This document shows positions 10,532-21,897 of a stretch of DNA of 64,000 nucleotides, in pieces. Under the pieces are notes generated by a model, which was given only the letters and a program-made list of their open reading frames with translations, did not search any database and was not told the DNA's origin. Both the position numbers and the translations under genes were made by a program. Origin of the DNA: Cristatella mucedo (taxonomy: Eukaryota > Bryozoa > Phylactolaemata > Cristatellidae); NCBI GenBank assembly GCA_009760855.2, contig WPIO01000222.1, positions 1 to 64,000 on the forward strand. The letters are read 5' to 3'. Positions within the stretch are counted from its first letter, which is position 1; each line of letters opens with the position of its first letter.

Positions 10532-11686
10532 CCTACGCTAAGCGAGCGACACCTGCCCAGGTGTCACACTTCGACGAAGGCTTGGCATGTGCCAGCGAGA
10601 AAAAATGGTTCTTCACGGAGACTATGGTTGACAATTTACGAGGTTTACGATTCTGGAACGGTAATATTCATCGAGAATTCTAGAAAAAAAATTAAACCGC
10701 CATTAATTTCAACTGACTTAAAACTGAAGCTGTTTTGAAGGTAGCGTCTTTTCCCGCATTTGCACAACGAATACGGTTTAAATCCTGAAGGCCAAGCGTA
10801 GAAGCTGCCCGTTAGAGCTGCACCTGAGATCAGCCGCAATGACTCAATGACCGGCAGAACACTGCCAAAATGACTATCTTGGTCAGGATTTTCATTTTTA
10901 TTCACTATACTACGCGATAACCCCGAAAACGTATATGTGCGAAATGAAAAAATATTGCTCGTCAATGTGAAACGCTTGATTTCAACTGTGCGTGTAAATT
11001 CCTTTGTCAATGATGCAAATTCAAAATTATTTCATCTGAAACAACCCATAGCGGTACCGTGGAAGTAGTACTGTAATAATAGCATATGGCACAACATACG
11101 TGCTACGTAGGTGACATTTGCTTAGGAGACGGACTCCCCTGCTCACTCAAATTCAAGATTTCACAGCTTGATACTAGTGACAGCAATAATACAGTAAACA
11201 CTTAGCTCCCTACCGTACTCACTACAAGTATACGGCTTTCTATGCACTTCTGGCGCTTAACCGACGGTAACGTAGGGGAGATTACTCCGGCGTGCGGCAG
11301 GCTGCGGCGTGAGCGACAGCCGAATGGAGCGGTGGCGGGATTCGAAGACTTGCTGAAAGGCGCGGTTTAATTCAATCGCTTGACGCCCTGTTCAATTTTA
11401 ATTGGATACAACGCGCTGCGCGCTACCTTATGCTGGAGCCCTTGAGAAGCTGACAGTAGAGACGAAGCCTGGAAAATAGTGAGACGTCGACGAGTTGCTG
11501 GCTCAGTTGCGCGGTCAGAGCCGAGTCGAAATAAAAGCACTCGGAGGAAATAGCGAGGATAGCAGGGAAGCTAAAAGAAGCATTGTCCGAAGCATTTCTG
11601 CCTATATATAGGCTGACATGTCAACCGGGGCTCTCTAACTCTGCGCGGGAGGATTGTCTTCACCTTCCCTTAGGCACTCGAGCTGG

Positions 11687-11747
11687 AATATAATATATAT
11701 ATACATAATATATATATACATAATATATATATATATATTACATATAG
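11687..11747. repeat. (AT)n microsatellite
   Basis: About 60 bp of TA repeats broken by ACA and TTA units. Confidence 0.9.
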
Positions 11748-11956
11748 ATTGTTCATTGGTTGTTGAGTAACGGTAGTAATACATTACCGAAATGAACCAC
11801 GGGGTCAGGCCCAATACCACTAAACTCTTACCCTTAGTGTGGCATTTAAAAGTAGTTAGCACTATTTAGGAAGAATAAGGCGCCGCCTGCTCAAGGTCAC
11901 CGCAGCCGCCGAAACCTGTTCAACAGTTGCTAGATTCGTTTCAGGTAGAACGAGAT

Positions 11957-12029
11957 AGTAATAAAAGTAATGATAATACATTTGATAGAGTGCCCTCAGG
12001 GAACTCAATCACTTTCTAGGCGCTTTGAA
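11957..12029 (-). repeat. LINE 3' tail copy
   Basis: Reverse complement of the shared tail: TGATAATACATTTGATAGAGTGCCCTC ... GGCGCTTT read as shorter blocks, with a degenerate (ATT)n. Confidence 0.65.
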
Positions 12030-13977
12030 ACGAGCTGGCACTTACGTCTGCAATGGACGGTTGCAGGAAGCGAGAGACATTGACCGGCAGAGAACTGAGT
12101 GGACGCCGCCAAATACGTTCATCTAGCGTCAGTGGCTCGCATTTGTCATTTGCATGCCCGTCTATGTGCTCGAGGTCCCGGCGGAGGGATTTGGCGGTGG
12201 ATAGTAGACGTTACCTGGGTTACCTGGCTCAGGTGCGAATTTGGGCGCGAAAGAAAAGTTTTCCATCTTCAGAAAAACAACCCAAAGTTTACATGCCTTC
12301 CGGTGAATAAAATGCGGAAGCCTGCTCGTGTCAATAGTTCGTGTCCTGCGAAGCAATGATCAGGGCATCGGGTCTTTCTTTGGAGGAACTCTGGAACTAA
12401 CTGCACGCCTAAACCAACGTCGTAGTCATGTGCCTTGTAGTCAGGCCCTCCGTCTTTGTTTGTCGAGCCCCAGTATAGACGAATGGACCTAAGTGCAGGA
12501 AAGTATTTCCACTCTCAGAGTTTCTGCCTCGTTGAGAGCTTGCGAGAAGTGTGGCAATAATATTGAACTAGACGTACAGGGACGTTGGGAGCCAGCGAAT
12601 ATAAAATTCAGTAACACCTTCAATTGGTGATTTCGACTCGATCCAGCAAACGCTGACAAACTCGTGACCCTCTAGGTAACAGTTAGGATCGCTCCTGAGG
12701 CGCTCTAGGCGGCGTACTTACTGTGCAATCAAGCTCCGAACCGCAGGCCGGTAGAGGAATTCGCTTAATTCAATGTGCAATAAGCGTGGTCTCACTTAGA
12801 CCTCCCGTAATATTGTATTAACATTCAGTGACATTTATCTAGGACTAATATGAGCACGTTTGAAAAAGCGGGAAATAATCGGAACTTATTCACCATAGAC
12901 CGGTATACTAGTACTATTAAACGGATCCTAACTTGTTAAGGCTAAGTTTAGCTTTCACTAAGAAACTAGATCATACGTGTACAATCTAAAGGATGAGTTG
13001 TTAGACATATAACATTTTCTTAAATGCTCCCAGGTCACCACTTTACTCGGCAGTCACTAGCTTTCTGTCTCTCAATCTAGCAGATTGTTTTTCAAGTAAT
13101 TTAGTCAAAAAATAGATTAAAACAGAGTCGATGAACCAGTTTATCTTCCTAGGCACTCTATCCTCCGTTATAACATCTGATCACTGATCGTTGTTTGGCT
13201 AATAACATAACAAGACTAGTAGCCTTCTGCAATCCGTGTCAGAGTTTGCCTATCAATGATGTCTTGATTTGCTGCTGGTCCGAATAAAAGAAATTAATAA
13301 ATATATTTCAGTCTCAGGTTACGTCCCTGTATCTATTAAACATTTCTAATATCTTTCTGGTATAAATAGCCTTCCTTACCGTGCCCGAAGTCATATCCCA
13401 GTCGGAAATTTCACAGAAGGTAAGCAAACTGTGATTCGGGGGAGCTTTTATGCCCAGTGCCTGACAGAGATTCATTCATTATCCAAATAATGTTACACTT
13501 AATATTCTATCTTTCCGATACAATCACTAAGAATATAAAAATCCAAAATAATAATAATATAGTGTAAGTATATTAATTTTTTTTCTTTCTTTTTTGTTTA
13601 CAGCAGATGACACACAGCTGAAATTGCACTTAGCCTCAACCTGCCTTCCAAAAAAGCCGAATTCTCCTGAGTCCTCTGCACTTTGAATTTCTGACATCCA
13701 CTCAGCATAGCAGCAACATTTTAACAGTAAATGACGTGACGATAATCTTAATGGTATGTGAAAGCATTTTTTTAATCAGAATATCAAAAGTCTTCAAACG
13801 GCCTCGGCACGCGTATCCATTAGGAAAAGTGCAAGCCACCTGGACAGCCTTTTCCAGAAATGTCCAATCTTAGGAAAAAATTATCCAATCAAGATTGAGT
13901 CTAATTAAATCAGCTCCGAAGAATTGCAAAGTTTATTGACCACTCAGGTAAAAACATTAAAAAGCCAACCCAGTCTA

Positions 13978-13980
<3 letters not shown>

Positions 13981-14016
<36 letters not shown>
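13981..14016. repeat. (AT)18 microsatellite
   Basis: Perfect AT dinucleotide run immediately followed by the 38-bp-arm hairpin. Confidence 0.95.
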
Positions 14017-14018
<2 letters not shown>

Positions 14019-14108
14019 TAATGCTTTAGCTAAAGAGATTTATTAAAATAATGGATATATATATATATATCCATTATTTTAAGAAACCTCTTTAGCTAAA
14101 GCATTAGC
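14017..14108. repeat. Inverted repeat, 38-bp arms around (AT)8
   Basis: Arm 1 (14,017-14,054, starting GCTAATGCTTTAGCTAAAGAG) and arm 2 (14,071-14,108) are reverse complements at 36 of 38 positions. The 16-bp centre is itself alternating AT, so the whole 92 bp can extrude as a cruciform. It could be a very small MITE-like unit or a fold-back made during AT-repeat expansion. Confidence 0.85.
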
Positions 14109-16500
14109 ATTAGCTAAACAAAAATTCGAAACCACCAAAACCAGCTAAATCTTTTGTCACCAGCACAGGCTCGAGGTTTAATTTATCGCTAGCGAGCCTA
14201 AAATATTTAACTCATCGCAATATTGTGGAAGCTTAAAATAATTTATTCATATGTAATCAGCAGTACCTCTAGTGGTATTGTGGCTTTCAAAAAACTTCAT
14301 TGCTTACACTTTGTCATCTTACAAGATTTATTGCGTAGGCTAATCATAACAGTCTCCGCATGAGCTAGTCTAATGGCTAACGAGGGTGTGGAGCAGGTGG
14401 CTCGGCGTGGCTTTCGAAACAGACTCAAACTTGCAGTTCTTTATATATTCTGTTCAAGTACGAATTGACCAATAATCATATAACTAAACAAGATACCGTT
14501 AAGAATCAAAATAATGTTAAACAGAAGTTCAATCAAGTCTCAGATATAATTGTCAAATAGAAGAATATGGATGCTGCTTGAGTTTTCATATCCTTGAAAA
14601 TGGCTGATATTTGTTTGTTTGACTCCAAAATAATAGTGATAAGCACCAACAGACGTCAGTCAAGGTAGCCGCATCTTCAGACTGACATTAGAAAAAGTAG
14701 AAGTAAAAATGTAGAAATAAAAACAGGAAAGCGACAACCATGTCATCTCCATGCTAATCATCTCTTGCACAGACTTTATGCGGTAGGTAAATACTATTAA
14801 GAAGAGGGGTTTACTTGATCTCAGCACTTTTTTATATGTAAATAATAATCCTGGGCGAAAACTTCTTCATAATGAGATAAGCTTCGCGGGGCATATATAT
14901 GGCATCAGATGGCAGAAGTGTGTCGTGCAGAAGATTGGCCACCAGAAAGTATACGTGAGTCACAAGCTTGCATTTGTTGTTAAAAGTAGGGCATATTTGA
15001 GTCGAATGTACAACGTAGGCTATATTGTGAACTAATGATTCGATAACCTTGCTTGCTTGCTTCTGAACCGGTGCTTGTGATACTAAGGTTTTTGAGTAAA
15101 TGCCCGATTATTAAAAAGTGACTGGTCGTTAGCCGGGCATATTTCACACTCTAAGAAGTCAGCTAACTTTCAAGCAAGTAACACTGCTAAAATCAGCGCC
15201 TTTGTAGATGTGAGTACAGCAGCGTAAAGGTCACTAATTTGTAAATTAGCGACTTGGTTAATGCAAATCCCTAAATCCCAAATTCATGAATCCTGGCATG
15301 TAATTTTAAACATCCGTGACATGTGTCAAAATCAGCAGCTAATCCAGTCTGTCGTCAATGACGTAGATGTTACATAACCCAATTTCTGGTTGAGCTGTAC
15401 TTGCTTTTTATCAAGCTTTAAATCGATTTCAAGATGGTCGGTCTATCTAACAGGTCACTAGCTTGGTGGCACTCTACGACCTCCATGCTGCTCCAATTTG
15501 TTCTCGCCCCACGCTGTCAACGTCTCGCACTAAAGGAAATATTTTGGTGATCGAGCCACATGCATCGCCAGTCGGGAGCTCTCTTTGGGTACTTTCCCCC
15601 AATTGCAGTGGCCTTGCGTGATTTAAGCGTCGGCTAAAGATTAATCAATTCAGGTCAGCTTTCCATTTTTAAAAGTACACTAGTCAAAGTTTGTCTTTGG
15701 TTTTACATTTCGTGCGTATCTATGCATGAGTCAGTTCATGCAACTATTGTTAGGTCTTACTCATTGGTGGCAATGAGCATCGATGTTTTTGATTTAAAAC
15801 TGTGGAATAAGGATTAAATTGGTTTGCGTATGCATAATTAAAAAAATTAAAAGCGTTACGTCAGTAAAACTTGACTCTCCCAAAGCGATTTCTTACGTGC
15901 CTGCATACAAATTAAGTTCTCACGTTCTCACGTACAAGTGACCTAAAGATACAATGTATTCACCAGAAGCTTCAGTAGAAGCTCAGCCTCTCATTACCAT
16001 CTATGCTCTCTCATAACGTTTAACGTTGACTCGGTGACACACAACAGAACGTCATCTCAACCAGTGTGACTTCCAGCAGGAAGTGTTTCACACAAGTCAT
16101 AGCGCCCATGCAGTAGATAAAGGAAGTTGCAGTCGTTGACCAATAAAGCTTCATGCCGTTTTTCACTGCTTAGGCAATCCCTCGACATCAACAATTCTTG
16201 AAATAAGAAGAAAGATAGTTCTGAAATTTCTTGTCTTTCAAGTTTACCTGGTCAAGTCACATTCAGCTCACCAGCATGTAGCGCCCGGCTGGCTTTGGCT
16301 GAATTTTAGCGCGAACAAGAGCTGTTCGGCGGCGGGCTAGAGCCCCTTTGTCCTGGAGCAGTGAGCCAGAGAGGAGCGTCAGTGCGGTTAGAGAGGAAGC
16401 GCTTAGGAGCAGGCCAGGAAGCTCTGAGACGAGCGGCGGCGATTCGGCCTTTAGAATTGGTCCGATACTCGCGGAAGCTGCTGATAGATGTTGGCTGGCC

Positions 16501-17470
16501 TGTCAACCCCCGCCTTCCCTCTTTCCAAGAAAGAATCTTCTGGAATCCATTCGCCATTCAAGCTGGACGGAGGTACCCTTCCAGTGGCCTGGGGACGGTA
16601 GTAATTCCTTTCTGTAATGGGCCAAGGTGTCCGGGCCCAATACCACTAAGCTCTTGCCCCATTGTCTCAGCCAAGTATTTAAGAGTCGAGCGACGCTCGC
16701 TCTGGGTCTTTTGCCTCGTGTCTTTTGTCTTTGGTCCAGCTCTGCGCCTCGACGCCGTCGGGCACTCGTTTCTCTAAAAGCGAGGGAGGAGGGCGGGCTG
16801 TCCGCCGACGATGGACGGAACAAGACGAGAAAGCGCTAGGAGGATTCGGTGGAACCCCACCGAATACGGTCGTATCGCGCCCGAGCTGGCATTTTTGTGT
16901 GTTCTTTCGTATTTTGTGTTTCTTTTGTGTCGTGTGTGTGTGCGCGCTAGCACGTGGTCTCGGCATAGGGATTTGCCGGCGCGAGCTAGGCGTAGTTGGC
17001 GTGTGTGGAGCTCTAGTTCACCGGGTAGGGTTTAGGCTCCGGGTCGTGCTTCAGTGTGGAGAAGTATTTCCTCCGCAGGAGTGCTTGAGTTGGCGTGTGT
17101 GGAGTATTCCGGTCGCACTGGTGGAAACCGAGTTCTAGTTCACCGGGTAGGGTTTAGACTCCGGTTCGCACTTCAGTGTGGAGAAGTACTCCCTCCGCTC
17201 GAGTGTTTAAGTTGGCGTGTTTGGGGTATTCCCTCGGCACAGGTGGGAACGGATTCCTAGTTCACCGGTTAGGGTTTAGGGTCCGGGTCGCGCTTAGTGT
17301 AGAGGAGTATTCCCTCCGCAAGAGTGTTGAACGTGCGAGGAGTGTGGAGATAAAGCTGAACTAGACGCGCAGCGACTTTGTGCGCTTGCGAATAAAGTTC
17401 AGTAAAATCCCCAATTTGTGTGTCTTGCTTCCAATTCACGCCGCGGACTCACGACCCCCTTTAGTAACGG
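16501..17470 (+). repeat. LTR-like repeat, copy 2, with internal tandem repeat
   Basis: Starts TGTCAACC, carries GGGCCCAATACCACTAAGCTC near 16,640, an AATAAA signal near 17,390 and a CACGACCCCCTTTAGTAACGG end. It shares these landmarks with copies at 11.6-12.7 and 40.5-41.1 kb. Similarity also continues past the end into an AAACGCTC ... CTTATTGCGC block in all three, so either the true boundary is later or part of the internal region is retained. Several overlapping frames are open but are GC-rich shadows without recognisable domains. Confidence 0.5.
16996..17334. repeat. Tandem repeat, ~122-bp unit, about three copies
   Basis: TTGGCGTGTGTGG recurs at 16,996, 17,090 and 17,212 (third variant TTGGCGTGTTTGG), each followed by CTAGTTCACCGG(G/T)TAGGGTTTAG and TGTGGAGAAGTA-like blocks. 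The first unit lacks 28 bp. It lies inside the LTR-like repeat and is not seen in the other two LTR copies. Confidence 0.85.
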
Positions 17471-18373
17471 TAAGCAGGTCAGCGCCAGAAACGCTCGTTT
17501 CGTGGCGGCCAGCTTATTGCGCGTAGGCGCGCACCGAACGGCATTAGGCGATAGGCTACGCCGCTAGGTAAGCGGCAGGTCAAGCTTACCCCGCCGAGCC
17601 TTCGGCGTTACAAGCATAACGACTCATGCTGATCCCAATTCAATAACAATAATAACATAACAGAAAAACAACAACAAGTTACGATATGCCGTCACTTACG
17701 ATGAGCACGGAGGTCGTCGTCTCGATCGGTTCAAAGACGCCGTAGATTGAGTCGTAATGGCAATTGGATCCGTTTCGGACGTCACAACTCGCTACCACTG
17801 CTGTGTCTGAATTGGAGCTCACTGCCTGACTGTTGGGCCGGTAACACTCGTGCCTGCACTCACGTAGGAGTTGATAGGAGTTTGAATGTTAAGGTCTCCA
17901 ATAGAAGGAAATCTGGTTGATTTATTTCTCAAGCTGATTTATGTTCTAGCGGATTCTATCTAGCTCATTCTAATGATTTGTTCCTCAAGCTGACTTCGGC
18001 CGCTCAAAGTAATCGTAAGCATCAGCACAGCTAAAGCTGCTATCACCATGCTGCGATCACCCATCAGTCATACGTTATCAGCTCTCAGCTGGAGGCACAT
18101 CCGCAGTCAATCCATTGATCAAAGATTGCAGGCTTAGCTGACACTCAAGGGATTGTCATCCTCAGCCCAACCACTCCCCAGCATACACCAGCATGCCACC
18201 ACCGCGTCTCTGGGGTAAATATAGCACCCAGTCTTGCCTTTCTGAATGAATTATCTGAAAAGTTGATAGGAAACGAGTGAGTAAAACAATGAGCTTCGAC
18301 GGTCTGATTAATAGCAGCTTCTTTTTTCGTCTGGAAGCCGAATTCTTGCCAGTCGGAGTCTAAACAGATTTAC
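17471..18373. other. No gene seen
   Basis: Between the LTR-like repeat and the LINE. The part after ~18,000 may be the decayed 5' region of the LINE at 18,374, but I cannot assign motifs. Confidence 0.4.
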
Positions 18374-20310
18374 ATGACAGTAAACCATTTACTGGCCAAT
18401 GCTGAGAGGTCTGACTCCTCAGATATCAAGGGCTCAGCCAAAAGGTTTTCAGCTTTCTTTACTGAAAAACTGGTGCACATTCATGCCTCTATTAAGCCCC
18501 CTCCGACTAAAGCAATCGCCGTTCCAAAACCTGTGACCTTCCTTACAAGGTTCTGCGAGGTTTCTGCATGTGATGTGGCTATCTTAATAAGGTGTACCAA
18601 AAAGAGCTCGTCTCCTAAAGGCCCTATACCTTCATCTCTGTGGTCTTCACTAGCAACCCAACTTAGCCCGGCCATAACCGAGATTTTCAATGCTTCTTTG
18701 GTAGAAGGGGTCGTACCCAAGTCTTTCAAATCGGTAATCGTTAGACCCATACTTAAAAAGCCTGGATTAGATACAGAGGTCCTTGCAAACTATCGCCCAG
18801 TTTCCCTTCTTCGTTTCTTGTCAAAGATTCCTAAAAAATTGTTTCTAAGAAGCTGGTTGAACATATTGAAAAGAATTAAATGTCAGAAACATTTCATTCA
18901 GGGTTCAAGAGGCAGCACTCCACCGAAACTGCCCTCATCCATGTTTACATTGACATTCTACGTGGCAACGACGATGGGAAGGTCACTGCCCTATTTCTGC
19001 TTGATCTGTCTGCTGCCTTCGACAATATTGATCACGATGTTCTGCTTGAAGGATTGAGAACAACCATCGGTCTGGCAGACGAAGCACTGGCATGGTTTAA
19101 ATCGTACTTGTCTAATCGTGTTCAATCCGTGTCGTGTGGGGGTCAGGTCTCACACACGAGAAGGGTCACCTGTGGAGTCCCTCAAGGGTCTGTACTCGGT
19201 CCCTTGCTGTTCTCTAGTTATACACAACCTCTGGGAAAAAGGATTTAGGCCCAAGGAATATGATATCACTTTTATGCTGACGATACTCAGCTGTATTTGT
19301 CATTCAAACCGTTGGAATATGCTGCAGCAACTGAAAAACCGAATGCTTGCCTTGCCGATATTCGATCCTGGATGTCGGAAAACTTTCTGAAATTAAATGA
19401 TGATAAAACCGAACTACTGCTCACAGGAGACCCTAAGCGTGTGGCTGGATTAAAAGGCTCTGGTCTTCTAATAAATGATGCTGTTGTGCGACCGTCACCA
19501 CGTGCTAGAAATTTAGGTGTCGTTTTCGACAGCTGCCTCATTTTTTAAAGCTTCATTCAGAAGACTGCTTCTACAGCTAGCCATCACGTTCGATCCCTAT
19601 CCAAGATTAGAAGCTGTCTTCCACCGCGGCTTGTAAAAATTTAACTAGCCCCTTAGTTCTGTCTCGGTTTGATTATTTTAATTTCCTTTTGGCTGGGCTA
19701 CCAAAGAAAGCGATTATGCCACTGCAGCTGACTATGAATATGGCTGAAAGGCTAGTCTTTAAGTCCCAGAAGTTTGAGCACGTGTCTCATTTACTAAAAG
19801 AGCTAAGATGGATGCCGATTGACCAACGGATTCAGAGCAAGGTTCTCACGCTGACTCACAAGGGCCAACACGGCTTGGCTCCTTCGTACCTAGCTGAACT
19901 GCTGCATCAGGTTCAGCCTGATCACGTCTTCGGGTCCTGTGTGGACAATAAATTAGCTGTTCCACTCTTCCGCTTAAAGACCTTTGGCGTCAGAAGCTTT
20001 AGCTTTGCTGGTCCAAGACTGTGGAACTCGCTTCCGCAATTCTTACGCAACGATAACTACTCTACTACTGCTGACTATGGCTCATCCTTTTCAGCGGTTC
20101 TGAGCTGCTACTTCCATGCTACTCACTACCTCAACTGCTCTTCTGACTCTGCTATGCTTTAAAATTTCTCTTTGTTGCGTGAGACGAAGTCTGTTGGCTA
20201 CAGAATGCGTACCGAAAGCCGCGTAGGCTGTGAGTGGGCTATCCAAAACTCTCCTGCGTAACATCCACATGGCCTTTATTTTTTGTGGAGTTACAGACGG
20301 AAATACATGT
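18374..20310 (+). pseudogene. CR1/L2-like LINE reverse transcriptase, broken by frameshifts
   Basis: Pieces in different frames follow the order of a CR1/L2-type RT. 18,374-19,057 holds ILKKPGLDTEVLANYRPVSLL; 18,880-19,248 holds LDLSAAFDNIDHDVLL and GVPQGSVLGPLLF; after a frameshift near 19,255 comes the catalytic FYADDTQLYL (19,270-19,300) and then ENFLKLNDDKTELLL; 19,689-20,162 holds the C-terminal FAGPRLWNSLPQFLRND region. The endonuclease domain is absent, so the copy is 5'-truncated. At least two frameshifts and stops make it inactive. Its 3' UTR (20,160-20,310) ends near GTTACAGACGGAAATACA, a different tail from the GCGCC family, and recurs at 33,085-33,390 and inside the Polinton at 45,620-45,970. 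Confidence 0.85.
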
Positions 20311-20339
20311 AGAGTGTAATGACGCCTAACCACACAAAG

Positions 20340-21270
20340 GAAAAATGACAATGCCCGAGAAAAAATGCTTTCTAAGCAGATACCTCCTTAGCTTCTTTTT
20401 AAATGCGATGAAGTTGGGGATGTCGTGACGTCAGTCAATAGTGAGTTTAAAGCTTTGGGAACGCAATGAACTAAAGGTATAGTCTCCAAATGATTTCAGT
20501 TTCGTACAAGGTGTATGCACATGATTTGATTCAGTAAAGTGTGTAACTACACCTAGCCTAGTGGGGCAGTAGATCTGATAGGTAGGCTGAAGCCAGAGAC
20601 TGAAGGAGACCTGTAAGTGAGTGACAGCACTTTAAATCAAAACGCTGCTCGGCTTGGAGACATTGTAGGTTGGAAAGAAGTAGTGTGATGTGACAACTGC
20701 AATGCTCATCACAGACAAGCCTAGCTGCATAGTTGTTCACCAACTACAAGCACTTGATTGCTCAGGCCGGTTGACCAGCAAGCGATGAGTCACTAAATAA
20801 GCATCACTGAAAGTGCACGAACCAATTTAGGTGGAGTATCCCTGTTATCTCTTAGTTTAATTCGAAACAGCCCAAATTTAGCAATGTTGTGTAGGTAAAA
20901 GTAGGCAGACTTTACTGTGGAGCTGATGTGGTGATCTCATTATAGGTCACTTCGGAAAGGGACACCTACATTTTGTGCATATGCATTCAGATATATTCTA
21001 GTGGAACCAATTTGGATCATTAGGTTTCCCAATTTCCGAATCACACTTGGTTTGCTCGTAAATAGGTTTTTGGTTTTTACTCTCATCCAATTAAGAAGGT
21101 TTGCTGCCATCTATGTGAAGACGTCATCAATACACACAGCAAGGGAGTTGAGAAAATTTCAAGTGCTAGCGGGAATGATCTAAGCAATTGTGCAACTGTG
21201 TGTCACCTGCACATATTTGAAAACCTAGATTGTGCCTGGCGATTACATCGGTAAGCAGGAGAGTATACAG
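20340..21270 (-). pseudogene. Antisense CR1/L2-like LINE fragment
   Basis: On the minus strand, 21,166-21,270 encodes YTLLLTDVIARHNLGFQ followed by a mutated catalytic box (CAGDTQL in place of YADDTQL). Further downstream 20,558-20,743 encodes an ARLVCDEHCSCHITLLLSNL stretch typical of the region after the RT palm. It continues to ~20,340 with an ELKAFPSC-like C-terminal region in broken frames. The 5' side stops exactly at the (AC)n microsatellite. Confidence 0.6.
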
Positions 21271-21284
21271 ACATACACGCACAC

Positions 21285-21371
<87 letters not shown>
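21271..21371. repeat. (AC)n(AT)n microsatellite
   Basis: About 85 bp of AC repeats followed by AT repeats. Its Thr-His and Cys-Val frames are not genes. Confidence 0.95.
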
Positions 21372-21372
<1 letters not shown>

Positions 21373-21659
21373 TCATAGGTCACTCCCATTCTCTGGGGGT
21401 AACTGCTCTATTACTATTACTATAGACCGATGTCCCTATCGCGGCCGAGGCAGTCTCGGAGGCTAAGCAAACCCCAGCTTATTTAGCCCTGAAGCGGCAA
21501 CAGCCGCACATCCAAGAGGGCTTTCGCTGCTGCCAAGAAGGCTACGGATGCCTCTAGGATGTCTGTTATGGCCAAGGCTGGCGGGGTTAAGTATTCCTGA
21601 CCCTAACTATGTCTGCTTATGCCCCTGTAGGAACGCCCCAGGTGCCCACCACCTTGATA

Positions 21660-21897
21660 TGCCCTAAGTCCTGGCCCTTCGCCAGCACTATTTATCGATC
21701 ATGTGCACGCTGCCACTAACCATACTTACATGTTGACCCTATGCATGTCACCCCTAACCATGTTATTGATGTTGTTTATCAAGCATGATATTACTCATCA
21801 TTTAATTGCATTCTCCTTTGCAGCAAATGTAAAGCGCCTAGAAAGATATTGAGTTCTCCGAGGGCGCTTTAGGAAGTGCATAGTTATTGTTATTATT
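21660..21897 (+). mobile_element. LINE 3' UTR and tail fragment
   Basis: Shares the CATGCACGCTGCC/ACCCCTAACCATG word pattern with 29,550-29,700 and ends with AAATGTAAAGCGCC ... GAGGGCGCTTT and TTATTGTTATTATTA. No coding part remains. Confidence 0.7.

Larger units (their letters stand above)
11619..12681 (+). repeat. LTR-like repeat, copy 1 (interrupted)
   Basis: Starts TGTCAACC, contains the shared block GGTCAGGCCCAATACCACTA near 11,800 and GAGAGCTTGCGAGAAGTGTGG near 12,540, and ends GGTAACA. The same blocks occur in the same order at 16,501-17,470 and 40,548-41,110. A LINE 3' tail (minus, 11,957-12,029) sits inside, and an AT microsatellite lies at 11,687-11,747. No coding capacity is recognised. 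It is probably a solo LTR; no target duplication was found. Confidence 0.5.
12700..16480. other. No gene seen; one long hairpin
   Basis: AT-leaning DNA without a convincing reading frame. The only structure I can point to is the AT microsatellite and hairpin at 13,981-14,108, described separately. Confidence 0.5.

Noticed and set aside
16725-17138. Overlapping GC-rich ORFs in the LTR-like repeat
   Set aside because: They run through non-coding LTR landmarks shared with two other copies, where the frames are not conserved.
21230-21466. Thr-His-rich and Cys-Val-rich ORFs at the AC repeats, also near 38.8 and 39.3 kb
   Set aside because: Dinucleotide repeats stay open in several frames without being genes.
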